Below are positions 14,983 through 25,500 of a stretch of DNA of 64,000 bases, piece after piece (position 1 is the first letter of the stretch; each line of letters opens with the position of its first letter). This DNA is from Asterochloris sp. CNOR1 (taxonomy: Eukaryota > Chlorophyta > Trebouxiophyceae > Trebouxiales > Trebouxiaceae): contig OZ017747.1 of assembly GCA_963969365.1 (NCBI GenBank), forward strand, positions 2,232,001 through 2,296,000, given 5' to 3'. A program made the translations under genes and the position numbers. The notes beneath the pieces are model-generated. The model had not been told where the DNA came from, did no database searches, and saw only the letters and a list, made by a program, of their open reading frames with translations.

Positions 14983-16034
14983 TCACCTTGCTTGAGCCAC
15001 TGCAGGCGGCGTCAGAAGCATTACCAGCCGTAGATGTTGGGGGTCCCCAGCTTTTGTTGTCCTGCTGACAGCTGGAAAAGTATACGCCCAGGTACTGTGC
15101 TTCCGCAGAAACTCGTCTTCAGGGTGGTGGTAGACAAGTCCTGTGGCTGCCTGCGCCAGGGCGCGAAAAGCGACCTTGGCACAGACAGCAGGCGTACCAC
15201 AGGCGTAAGACAGCTTACCTTCATCTTCTTCCTGCCCTTACTGCTGCTGGCCGCAGGCACATGAAAACAGCGGGACACTACTAGGAAGTGGCTAAACTTG
15301 AAGGAGTCTCGCAGCTCCTGCAGCAATCAGGGTCCAGCGTGAAGTCGCATTGTGCCATGCAGCCTGCAGGCCTGCAAAACAGCTCTTGAGGCGTGCCTGT
15401 GTTGGCTGGTCCTCTGTCGCCCACTGGATTTCATCATAGAGGGCTTGCTGAAGTGGAGGTGACAGCTGGGGCGGACAGTTGATGAGGCGCTCGCTCACCA
15501 CCAAGCCCGTTCCAGGAGCTGCCCAGGCCTGCACCGGGGGTAGATGTCAGCGTACCAGCGGGCACACAGGGCCAGCCCTCTCTGCTCCCTACTTGCTGCA
15601 GCTTCTCCTTCACGCTGGCCTCCTGGCAGTGTGCAAGCAGGAAGCTCCTGATCTCTGCCAGGCAGGGCAGGCTGCCATGTTGCTGCAGGTTTAGGACCGA
15701 GAGGACAGCCACAGGGTCCTCGTCTTCAGCAGACTTCACCACGGTGCCCACTTGAGGCTGCAGCAGCAGCCATTCACTGTAAGAAAAGCACTGCGGAGGT
15801 TGAGCGATGCTGTCATGCCAGGCATGCCTGTTTGAGGACCGCTTCGACAAGGCTGGAGCAGCTGAAGCTGTCCCCATCCAGATAGCCCTGGAGCAGAGCT
15901 GCCAGGCCATGAAAGTCCCTATCTTGTGGATCATAAAACTGGATATCCACATCAGCAACTTCCTCAACGGACTCTTCCTCTGACTGATCAGACTCTGAAA
16001 GGTCAGACTCGTGGGGCAGTGCTCGCTTGGGCAT
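14983..16034 (-). CDS. BCCIP / BCP1 family protein (protein export and uL14 chaperone family)
   Basis: BCCIP in animals binds BRCA2 and p21. The yeast orthologue Bcp1 acts in nuclear export and as a ribosomal protein uL14 chaperone. The start is ATG 16034, giving MPKRALPHESDLSESDQSEE, an acidic N terminus, then DVDIQFYDPQDRDFHGLAAL (family-typical). The next exons give VGTVVKSAEDEDPVAVLSVL and CLAEIRSFLLAHCQEASVKE (15600-15765), then RLINCPPQLSPPLQQALYDE (15420-15500). An exon near 15240-15320 gives LRDSFKFSHFLVVSRCF and a basic SSKGRKKMK. The final exon (about 14983-15136) reads YHHPEDEFLRKHSTWAYTFP, then a stop at 14983-14985. The order and spacing of these blocks match BCP1. It is divergent from the DUF493 gene, with a 150-base shared spacer, and convergent with the kinesin gene (201 bases apart). 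Confidence 0.85.
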
Positions 16035-16184
16035 GTTCTGATTCAAAGAAAAAGGCCCCTCCTGCCTGACGGCACCTCCTGGAGGGCAACCCCGAGCTGC
16101 TCCACTCAGCTGCCAACCTATACCGGGGTAAGTCAAAATTTAAGTCTCTCTAGCGACCACTTTCCTCTTTTTCAAGTTCACACC
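16035..16184. promoter_or_regulatory. Short divergent promoter region BCP1 / DUF493
   Basis: 150 bases lie between two divergent ATGs, so both promoters and 5' leaders must be very compact or share elements. I see no clear TATA box. This is inferred from layout only. Confidence 0.4.
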
Positions 16185-16976
16185 ATGCAAGCGTTCTCCC
16201 AAAGCTGCCGCAACTGTGTCAGATCTGCAGGGCCCAGGGGCGGTTTGTGGAGAAAACGCAGGTGGTCATGTGCTGTAGGCTGTTTAGAACAGGAACGGGC
16301 TGTTTCCAAGCTGCTGTGTGCATGCAGGCAGCACTGGACAGCGCCCCTCTCCTGTTCGCAGCAGAGGTCAAGCTCTGCAGCTGATGCCCTGCTGCACACT
16401 CTGGCAGAGGTCAGTGGGCAGGAAAACAGGAATGAGAAGGAGATTCCCCGCACCATGATCATGGGCACAGATACTGACTCAATAGACAAGTGGCGACAGC
16501 TAGATGAGAAGGCGGGGTTCCTGCAGCCAGCCTGTGCCAGTGTGCTGCAGGCGCCCTGAGTTCTCAGCGTGAAACAACTTCTTGCAGGTGAATCAGTACC
16601 CAGGCTTCAGGACCTTCAAGTGAGCCACAGTTGACCCCCTGTGTGTGCATCGTTACTGCAAGCTGCATGCTGAGGTGTGCTCTGCTGTGATGCAGGTTGA
16701 TTGGCAGTGGGGGTGAGGACTTTACCAGGTAAGGCATCAAGGCTTGCAGCTGATTAGTGTGGGTGTTGCATGAATTGTGAATGGCTGTGCAGGAGTATGG
16801 TGTCCAAAATTGAGGCTGTGGTGGAGCTGGACCCTGCACGAGTTCAGGCCAGACCCTCTCGGAGCAACAAGTACATCAGCGTCACTTTGAAGGACATCTT
16901 TGTGTCGTCGCCAGAGCAAGTCATCGAGGTCTATGCAGCAGCCAAGCAGGATGAGAGGCTTCGGTTCTATCTCTGA
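16185..16976 (+). CDS. Plastid-targeted DUF493 (YbeD-like) protein
   Basis: The start at ATG 16185 gives MQAFSQSCRNCVRSAGPRGG, a Ser/Arg/Cys-rich, acid-poor N terminus that looks like a plastid transit peptide. The conserved domain begins at IPRTMIMGTDTDSIDKWRQL (16440-16511). It continues through three short spliced exons (VNQYPGFRTFK at 16587-16619, LIGSGGEDFTR, then SMVSKIEAVVELDPARVQ from about 16794) and ends QVIEVYAAAKQDERLRFYL, a strong DUF493 C-terminal signature. The family is a small ferredoxin-fold domain; the bacterial relative YbeD has a proposed regulatory role, and the plant versions are plastid proteins of unknown function. The first intron seems to begin with GC at 16512, because a GT donor in phase was not found. 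The stop codon (16974-16976) lies 1 base from the stop of the convergent TRAPPC5 gene. Confidence 0.82.
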
Positions 16977-16977
16977 T

Positions 16978-17865
16978 TCAGCCTGGTGGCCCTGAGCGCT
17001 GCTCTCTGGCTAAGACAGCACTGTCAAACTTCATGAGTATTGTCGTTTTTGGGCGGGCATCCTTGACGGCCACAAAGTGGGCTGTCACCCTGCAGACAGC
17101 CACAGGCCTCAGCAACAGCACAGCAGGATGGCATGACCACGTAGTGCAGGCACAACTTGCCTTGCAGGGAATCCTGCTCCGTCAAGCGCCCCCCTCACAA
17201 TGCCAGCCACGAACGCTGCGCAGTTCAACTGGCCCATATCCTTGGGCACGGAAATGAACCTGTTGACAAACAAGTCTGTGTCGCTGATCATGTACTCCTC
17301 CTCTGCCTGCACCCACCAGCACGCATGCTCATGTACTGCTGAGCATGCCTCTAACATCAGCTGCAGGACGGGGGCCTCACGGTGTTGCTTTGTTCCAGAT
17401 CTTTGGCTTGGTGGCCAAAGAGGTATTTCCACAGGGAGGAGTGCACAAACTTGAGGGCCTCCAGCAAGCGCAGCTCCCTCTTACAGTTGCGGTCTCTGTA
17501 GCAAAGGACTTCAAGCAGCCTGAGACCCACGCCAAGGCCCAGGTCCTCCAGCCTGCAAGGGATACCAAGCTGCTTGCACCTCTGATGGCAGGGGCAGCAT
17601 TACAAGTTGCGCCATGCAGCTGACCTGCGCTCCAACTCGCTGGTGTTTGACACCTTTGCCTGGCAGTACTGCACCACCTCACTGAAGAGAAAGGCGAAAG
17701 CGCTCAGGCTGACCTGCAGGCATCAGCTGCAGGCATCAGCTGCAGATAGAAAGCTCCTTGATCACATCAAACCGCTTAGCTTGCCTCAGATCTGCCCTGC
17801 CTGGCCAACGGCCTGTCTACGATGCTGGACCTCACCAGAGAAAATCCAGTCAGGCTGCTCTGCAT
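16978..17865 (-). CDS. TRAPPC5: TRAPP complex subunit 5 (TRAPPC5/Trs31, BET3 family)
   Basis: Core subunit of the TRAPP tethering complex, a Rab1/Ypt1 exchange factor in ER-Golgi transport. The start is ATG 17865 (MQSSLTGFSLVRSSIVDRPL). After a GC-AG intron come VSLSAFAFLFSEVVQYCQAK, then LLEVLCYRDRNCKRELRLLE and LKFVHSSLWKYLFGHQAKDL (17397-17560). Next is EEEYMISDTDLFVNRFISVP and KDMGQLNCAAFVAGIVRGAL with DGAGFPA (17161-17310). The last exon is VTAHFVAVKDARPKTTILMK, ending at TGA 16978-16980. Block order and length match Trs31. Two introns use GC donors: GAG/GCAAGC at 17784 and GCAAG/GCAAGT at 17160, both read on the minus strand. Both joins restore the family consensus exactly, and no in-phase GT alternative was found. 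Confidence 0.92.
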
Positions 17866-18156
17866 TCCAAGCAAGATGGGAAAGATGTTCAGTGAACTTT
17901 TAATGAGAAAGAAAATTAAAGCTTTGAAATAGATTACTTGGTTGCCAGCCTTGGTTGGCCAGTTCAGCTCCGCCTTGTCGCGTGCCTGGCTTTCAGCGGA
18001 TCAGCTTCTGGTCAGTTCTACAGTGTCCTTGGAGCTGCTGTTCACCTAGCAGCAGGAACCAGGCACAGGTCCAGGGCCGATAGTTAGCCCTAGTGCTCGG
18101 ACTTGTCAGGGCAGCATCCAGGGCGCCGGCCATTTAGGCCTGAGGAGGGCAGCACC
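17866..18156. promoter_or_regulatory. Divergent spacer TRAPPC5 / NSA2
   Basis: 291 bases between divergent start codons. No coding signal and no obvious TATA box. It presumably contains both promoters and 5' UTRs. Confidence 0.4.
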
Positions 18157-19540
18157 ATGCCTCAGGGGGAGCACATGGACCTGCACAGGAAGCGTCAAGG
18201 GCAGCGCTTCGATTTTCAGGAGCGCAAGCGCAAGAGGGAGGCCCGGGAGGTGCACAAGCGCGCTGCATTTGCGCAGAAGGCGCTGGGGCTGAAGGGCAAG
18301 CTTTATGCCAAGAAGCGGCATGCAGAGAAGGCCAGCATGCGAAAGACCATCGCCATGCACCAGGAGCACGATAACAAGCACAAAGCCGATGATGGGGCCG
18401 CCAGTGGTGCTGTGCCCGCGTACCTGCTGGAGCGTGAGCAAGTGAGCGGCACTTCTGGATCCTGTGCTTTGCTTCTGGCACCTCTGGCTGCAGCAGCAAT
18501 GCTTGGCCATGCATTGCCTCTGACTGTAGAGCCTGTGCTTGGCCTCCACCTGCATATGACCAAGCAGCTTTGTATGTATGGTTCCTACACCCTAACCTGG
18601 CCCCACCTCTCTGTGCAGGTCCAACGTGCCAAGGTCCTCAGCAACACCATCAAGCAGAAACGCAAGGAGAAGGCTGGGAAGTGGGAGGTGCCGCTGCCCA
18701 AGGTGAACCGACATGGCAAGCTTACAGGCAGCAGCAGCAGCTGACAATATCTGTCCCAACAGCAGTGCACCTCCATGTGCTGAGAGCGTGTCTGAGAGCA
18801 TGTTTGCTGCAGGTGAGGCCTATCGCAGAGGACGAGATGTTCAAGGTGATGAAGAGTGGCAAGCGCAGGAAAAAGTCCTGGAAGCGCATGGTCACCAAGG
18901 TCACCTTTGTGGGTCAGGGCTTCACCCGCAAGCCGCCCAAGTATGAGCGGTTCATCAGGCCCTCAGGTTTGTGTGTACATCCTGCTTGTTTCGATTTGCA
19001 GATCAGCAGACAGTGTGGAATAGCCTGGGCATTGCCTGCGATTGATGACGTCAGTGCGCATTAACATGATTGCCTCAGTCCTTTTTGCCCTGAGCTCCTG
19101 AATGTGTCCAGGCCTGCAGTTGCAAGGCTGCCAGCCTCAATTCAGCATGTTGCTGCAGGGCTGCGAATGAACAAGGCCAATGTCACACATCCTGAGCTGA
19201 AGTGCACTTTTCAGCTGGAGATTGTTGGAGTCAAGTAAGCAGAGCCCGCACTCAGGTGCTCAGCCTGACAACCTGCAAGGCAGCCTCTGCCTGAGGGCTG
19301 CTTGCAATACTTGAATCCTGCTGTCATGCCTCATGCTGCTGTGGTCACGACTGCAGGAAGAACCCCAATGGCCAGTCGTACACATCTCTGGGGGTCATCA
19401 CGAAGGGAACCATCATTGAGGTCAATGTCAGCGAGCTGGGCCTGGTCACCCCTGGCGGCAAAGTGGTCTGGGGCAAGTATGCCCAGGTCACAAATGTCCC
19501 TGAGAATGATGGGTGCATCAATGCTGTGCTTCTGGTCTGA
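18157..19540 (+). CDS. NSA2: Ribosome biogenesis protein NSA2 (TINP1)
   Basis: Nucleolar pre-60S assembly factor needed for 27SB pre-rRNA processing. The start is ATG 18157, giving [20 protein letters not shown], the conserved NSA2 N terminus; the upstream in-frame start at 18103 would add residues absent from the family. Exon 1 continues with [15 protein letters not shown] and [11 protein letters not shown]. Exon 2 (18620-18710) contains [20 protein letters not shown]. Exon 3 (from about 18815) contains [20 protein letters not shown] and [16 protein letters not shown]. Exon 4 gives [20 protein letters not shown]. The last exon gives [20 protein letters not shown] and ends [19 protein letters not shown]. 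Near-complete conservation over the whole length makes the call secure. Confidence 0.96.
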
Positions 19541-19695
19541 TACAGACTCGACACTGTATGATCAGGACATCCAAATGGATGGTGTCAAGCACACTGCTGG
19601 CACCAAGAGGTTAACAACCCGTTGTTGATTAAAATCATTGTTTTTCAACAGGGGAACTCTAAATTTGATAGCACAAACGACATGTGCTGCATCAA

Positions 19696-22472
19696 ATGGA
19701 GCAAGCATGGGGTGATCTCAGCAGCACCTCGCGTTTAGTCAGGGAGAGGGGCCTGGCCCAGCTGACCAGCATTGTCTCTGAAGATGCCGGTGAGACTCTG
19801 AGTTGCCACCTGTTGCATTGCAGCTTTGCCCATTCAGCAGATCTCAGGCTGCCCTGCAGATCATGAGTGTATCTTGGAGCTGCAAAAGACGGCATGCACA
19901 GCCTCATCAGCCTCATGGGAAACTCGCCTTGCCACCTTATTGGCCCTGCAGGCAAGCTCTGCTGGTTGCTTATTCTAACTTCGAGCACAGCAGCCTGCAT
20001 CATCCACCTGCTGAGTTGCAGGTTGTGTGTGAACTCCAGCCGCAGCACCTTCAGGCCGAGCAGGCTTTGCAGCGGTGTCTGTCCCTGCTTGGCGACCCAG
20101 AGGTTCGCGTACGGGAGCAGAGTGGGCACGTGCTGGGCATCATGGCAGCACTCAGACCAGACTTTGTGTGGGAAGGAGCTGAGCAGCCCCTGCTGATTGA
20201 CATTGCGACGTGTTGGGTGAGCTCCTCTGCTGTTTAGTCAGGAGCATTTGCCCCACCTGTGAATTAGCAGGCCGAGTTCCTGACTGCAGGACCGGGACCC
20301 TCAGGCTGCCAACACTGAGCAGCCAGCAGCCAGCAATGCCCTGGACAGTGTGCTGGACGCAGCATATCAGCCTCAGCCGCCGGGTCAGGGGGCAATGCGC
20401 CACGGCACGGAGGGCTGGGCAAGCCTTGAGACAAGCTGCAAGGTGAGTCACAGCCCATCATTGAGTGCAGTGCTGCTTGAGTTGTTGACGGCCTGGGTTC
20501 TGCTGTGCAGGCGCTGCTGGCTATTGTTCGAGGCAGCGGCACCAGCTTTGCAACACATGTCTCAGCAGACCTGCGCATGCTAGTCTTTCGCTGCCTGTAC
20601 CATGCCAATCGCTTTGTCAGAGAATGTGGCTACTTTGTAGCTGCCGAGTTCTGCAGCATCTGCGGCATGGCTGGCCCGCTCCCATGGGGCTCTGAACTGG
20701 CTGCCATCCTGCCTGATGGCCTGAGTGAGAACTGGGGACAGGTGAGACCCCTCCACTCTGCGCAAGGCACCATCTGCAAGCCAGCAGAGCTGAAGTGCGC
20801 ACCTGGCGTGCAGGTGCGCCTAGCAGCTTGCCATGCGGCAAGGGCGCTGCTCCAGGCAGACAAAGCAAACCAGAGCCAGCACCTTCGGAAACTCCTGCCC
20901 GCACTTTGCTTCAACCGATGGCATGAGTCAGATGGGGTGCGAATGTACAGCCAGGCCACCTGGCAGATGTGCCTGCAGGACCAGGGCCCCCACTGGCTGG
21001 CAAAGCTGCTCCCTCAGGTGCAGGTCTCACAGAGCAATGCACCAGCCCCTAGGGCACCACACGAAATGCTGCTGTGAGTGCGGCGTGACTGTGAGAAGCT
21101 GCAAGGCTGTTCCTGCAGGTGCTGACATACTATGAAAGCCAGGCCAGGACAAACAACAATCGCCTGCGTGAGGCTGCATGCCACTGCTCGGCTGAGCTTG
21201 CTGTCAAGCTGCCAGGGCCTGCAGTGCAACCTCACATTGGCAGGATTCTGCAGCTGCTGAAAATGGCTTTCAATGATGACAGCTGGCCGGTGAGTGCCGG
21301 TCCAGCGCTATATGCTTAGCCTCAAGACGTCGGCTCAGTCTCTGCAGCTGTGTGTGCAGGTGCGGGATGCTGCGTGTGCTGCATCTGGCACTCTGGTGCG
21401 TCACTTTCCAGCGGAGACACGGGCACAGTTGATTCAGCTGGTGCCGAAATGGCTGAAGCAGCTGGATGACAACGTGTGGTCTGTGCGCGAGCATGCAGCA
21501 GTGGCCATTGCTGATGCTGTGAGGGCATTTGGGCAGGATGTGCTCACGCTCATTGAGCCACCTCTGCGGTGAGTCTGCTTCTGCTGCCACAGGGCAATGT
21601 GCTGGCTCCCCAGAGACTACAGAGTGTCATCCCACTCCCTGCAGGAGCCTGCTGCTGAGGGCCAAGGAGCAGCCGCCCAGCTTATCTGCTGACGCTGAAG
21701 CGCTGGGCACCCCTCCTGGCATTCGTGTTGTAACTGTGGCTCCTCGCGCTGCCCTGCCTGGGCAGGACCTCTTCAGTGCAAGCAGCCTTGTGAGGGACCG
21801 CATGGCTTCAGTCAGCGTGGGGGATAGCTGCGGCTGCATGGAGTATGGGTTCTCAAGGTCAGTCAATCTCATGCTAGGTGTGGTGTTCAGCGACCTGTTG
21901 CTACAACTCGCTGCTACACCTGATATTGTGCAGGCCGCGCCAGCCCTGGGAGGCAGCTGACGGTGCTGTCTATCTGCTAAGAGAGCTGGCAGATGCGGAT
22001 CCTGCAGCTGTGACCCCCTGCCTGGGGGCCCTTGCTGAGGTGGCAGCTCTGCGCCATTTTCCAGAGGCCTGGACCCTGCAGGAGACCATCTGGAAGCAGC
22101 TTCCATACATCGCACAGCACCTTGGCAAGAAGGTAAACCTGCAGCCCCTCATGCACAACCTCAAATGTGTAGCTTGAAGGTCATGGTGCGCAGCCTGTGG
22201 AGGTCAGCACACTCTCAGCGACAGTTGTGTGAATGCAGGCCTTCAAGCCACACCTGGAGCCCTTCCTGCAGCCCCTCTTTGCATCTCTGCAAAGTGGCCA
22301 TCACGGAGCGCAGGTTGCAGCAGGGGCATGCATCTCCCAGCTACGAGACCTGCTGGGCCCCAACATCTGGGCTGGGCGGCTGACTGAGGAGTGGCTGCAG
22401 GCCCAGAGACAGAGCCCACATGTCATGCCAGTAGCTGGCCGCTTTGCCCCAATGGCTGCAAGAACACCTTGA
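19696..22472 (+). CDS. HEAT/ARM-repeat protein, function unknown
   Basis: A multi-exon gene coding for an all-helical repeat protein. ATG 19696 gives MEQAWGDLSSTSRLVRERGL. Repeat-like segments follow, such as SWETRLATLLALQ then DPEVRVREQSGHVLGIMAAL (20090-20155). Later segments are VFRCLYHANRFVRECGYFVA (20580-20640), VRLAACHAARALLQ, LREAACHCSAELAVKL (21160-21215), VRDAACAASGTLVRHFPAET (21360-21420) and WSVREHAAVAIADAVRAFG (21477-21535). Each has the alternating Val-Arg-x-Ala-Ala pattern of HEAT repeats. No catalytic motif is visible. It resembles uncharacterised plant ARM-repeat proteins, but I cannot name an orthologue. One intron must start at GC (19952), because reading through gives a stop within nine codons and GC-AG joining restores frame. 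The protein ends VAGRFAPMAARTP. Confidence 0.7.
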
Positions 22473-22542
22473 GGAATAAGGAAAACGTCATTTCCACTTA
22501 TAACTGAGTCCGTCTGGGGCACGGCGAGGATCGGGTCTGATC

Positions 22543-25500
22543 ATGAATGCTTTCAGGATCAGGGGTCAGAATCATCTCATTGCAGGAGTCAGAAGCAGTC
22601 TACCTGCTGGGCACCTGCAGCACAGGTACCATGGTGGTCCATCTGTCTGATGCCCATCCTTTCCTAAGTGCTGGCCATCAGGTGTCCATCTGTACTCTCC
22701 AGGCTCCATCCAAGAGCTGCCAAGACTGTTGTCAGGGGCACACCAATTTGGGTGCTCAGGCAGGGCGTCCTTCTGCCAGGTGGGCCTGTTAGTTCTGGGC
22801 AGCATCGCACCGTGTCCTCCCTGAATGCTGCCATGATTGTTGACGCTTGCTTTCTTGTCCTGTGCAGGCCGCAGCAGGCAGCCCACATGCAGGGTGGGCG
22901 CGGTCGCTGCTCCTGAGACCTTCAAGGTGTATGAGAAGCAGCTGCAGATCAGCAAGGGAAGCAAGGTCAAGGTGAAGCACTGGATGCTGGCAATCGTGCT
23001 GCACCTGCTCCGACCTGCTGGTCTCACCCTGAAGTGGGTCATGCTGGCAGGTCCTGGTGGAGCAAAGTGACAATGGAGACCAGCAGGCGTTGGTGGAGAC
23101 AGAGTTGGCTGGCAAGCTGATTCTGCACTGGGGCGTGGAGGGTGGCGTCAACTATGAGGGGGGCTGGCGCCTGCCAGGCGGCCCCTGCAGGCCCGAGGGG
23201 ACCGTCGAGTACAAGAAGCGGGCGCTGCAGACCCCGTTCAGGTGCACAAGGGCAGGCTGCCCAACCTCTCAGCCCTGGCTGCTGCAGCACCCACTGACAC
23301 CTGCAAGGTGCTGCTGCAGGACTGAGGGTGGTGTGCAGAGGGTGCGCATCAGCCTGAACAATGAGGAGGCTTCCGACTATCTCAACTTTGTCATCAAGGA
23401 CACGTCAGCAGACATCTGGTGTGCCCTTGCCAAGCGCGCTTCGTTATGCTGAGTTCAGCCTCTGCCCTGCGCTGCCATTGAAATTCAGGTCCTGTCTCCT
23501 TGCTCCACAGGTATGACGAGAAAGGCACTAATTTCCACATCCCCCTCAACGGCAACGTGGCCACTATGTCCATTGATGAGCAGATCCCCGATGCTGAGCT
23601 GCCTGAGCTGCCAGGGGACCTGTGCGGCATCTGGTCCTTCATCAAGTGGGAGCTAGCTGGCTGCCCTAACCGCAGTCAGGAGGAGTCTCACCATGGGTAT
23701 CAGCAGGCCATTGAGGCAAGCCTGGCACTTCAGCACCTAAGAGCAGCCTGGCCATCTCTGTGACTCGCCATCCAGGCACAGGCTGCTTCAGGATGCATCT
23801 AGCTGGGTGGTTATGCCTGTCACTCTGCAGCCGCTCCTGTGGAGGTGCGGGGCTGCTGTTGCAGGAGCTGAGGGAGCTGCAGCGGGATGGGCACAGCCTG
23901 GACGAGCTGTGGAAGGTGGCCAGGGGGCAGCCCAAGTACCAGGACTTCATGACTAATAAGCAGCCCCTCAGGAGCAACGGCAAACCTGCTGCCACCCTGC
24001 AGCTGCCTGAAGATCTGGTGAGACCTGAGGAGATAGCTTGCCTGCTGCAGCCAGGACATTGAGGAGCGCCTCAGCCTCGGTGCTGCCTGGCACTGCACAG
24101 TGCATTGGCAGACAGCGGTGGGCATGCTTGCTGCAGCCAAGCTCTTCAAGCATCACCTTGGGGCCTTGAGTTCACGACAGCTGCCTGCATCCTGCTGCCT
24201 GCTCTGCTGCAGTGCATGTTGTTGTGCAGGTGGGATTGCAGGCATACCTCCTGTGGGAGCAGGCCGGCAAGCCGACTGGGGCCAACTTCTCCAATGATGC
24301 GCGGTCGATCCTGGAGAAGCAGCTGCAGCAGGGCAAGACTGTTGAGGACTTGGAGCGCATCCTGAAGGGCCCGCCCGGCAAGCCAGCCAAGCAGGTGGAG
24401 CAGGCAAGTCACCAAGCCTTGTCGAGGTGCTGTCATGGACTGCAGTGTAGCGAGATGCCTGTGTCGCCCAAGGAGCTTGCCTCCAAGCTGGGCGAGTAAC
24501 CCCACAGCTGCAGCGTTTTCTGTCAGACGTCAGAGGGAATGTCGGCCATTGTCTGCACAGGTGGTATTCACTGTGCTGCACACGGGCCAAGCTGTTGAAT
24601 CTTTATCCATGGGCCAAGTCTGCTAAGCTCACCTCTCTCAATGTGTGCAGAAGCAAGAGCAGCCCAAGCAGGAGCACAAACAGCCAAGGCAAGAGCAGAC
24701 ACCCCCTCCAAGTCAAACTGCTGACGTTGGAGCCTCAATCAAGGCTCCTAGCCGCAACCCCCTGGACATGATCAAGAGGGATGTCCCCCTGCTGAGCCAG
24801 CCCAAGCAGCGCCAGCAGCAGCGCCCTTTGTCGCCGCTGATCGACGCTGCCGGGCGGGATGAGAGCTGTGTGTGGTACAGGGTGAGGCAGGACGTGCAGT
24901 GGCGGCCTTGACAGGCAGGATCCTGTTGGTGGACAGTCTTGGCCTGCGCGGCCACTGCAGCACCGGCTTCCTCGGCAGCATTACTATGCTTGCAAACCCC
25001 AAAGCAGAGCAGGTGCTGAGTGAAATGCCCTGCTGCCTGCAGAGCTACAATATGGGCAACAAGACCAACCTGCTGGTGGCTGTGAGGCAGCCAGATGGCA
25101 AGGATGGGCCCACTAAAATCTCCCTCACCACTGACCACCCCACTGCAATGGTGCTGCACTGGGGGGTGCGCAGGGGCACCAGGTCAGCAGCCCTCCCCTG
25201 CCTCAGGGCCGCTGCATGGCACCTTGTCTGTGTGCTTCCTCAGGGGCGCCACATCACAAGCCTGCATCGCCCTGGGATCGCTAGGTGTTGCCCTGTCACA
25301 TCTCCAGCTGCAAGGCCGACAAGGTTGCAGATGCTGTTCCCTGCTGCAGGAGTGACTGGCTGCTGGCCCCTGATGATATACTTCCTGAGGGCTCTGTGGC
25401 AGCAGGCGACATTGCCTTTGACACACCTTTTGAGCCCAGCAGCGGTGCAGATGCCATGGTGGAGCTGGAAGGAGACAAGGTCCAGCTACAGCAGGCCACC

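Noticed and set aside
24400-24410. Further GC-donor intron in GWD at GAGCAG/GCAAGT
   Set aside because: A normal GT donor six bases upstream (AAGCAG/GTGGAG) keeps the same phase, so the case is ambiguous and was not counted.
24146-24590. Minus-strand frames inside GWD as separate genes
   Set aside because: The plus strand carries conserved GWD exons and the antisense frames show no domain.
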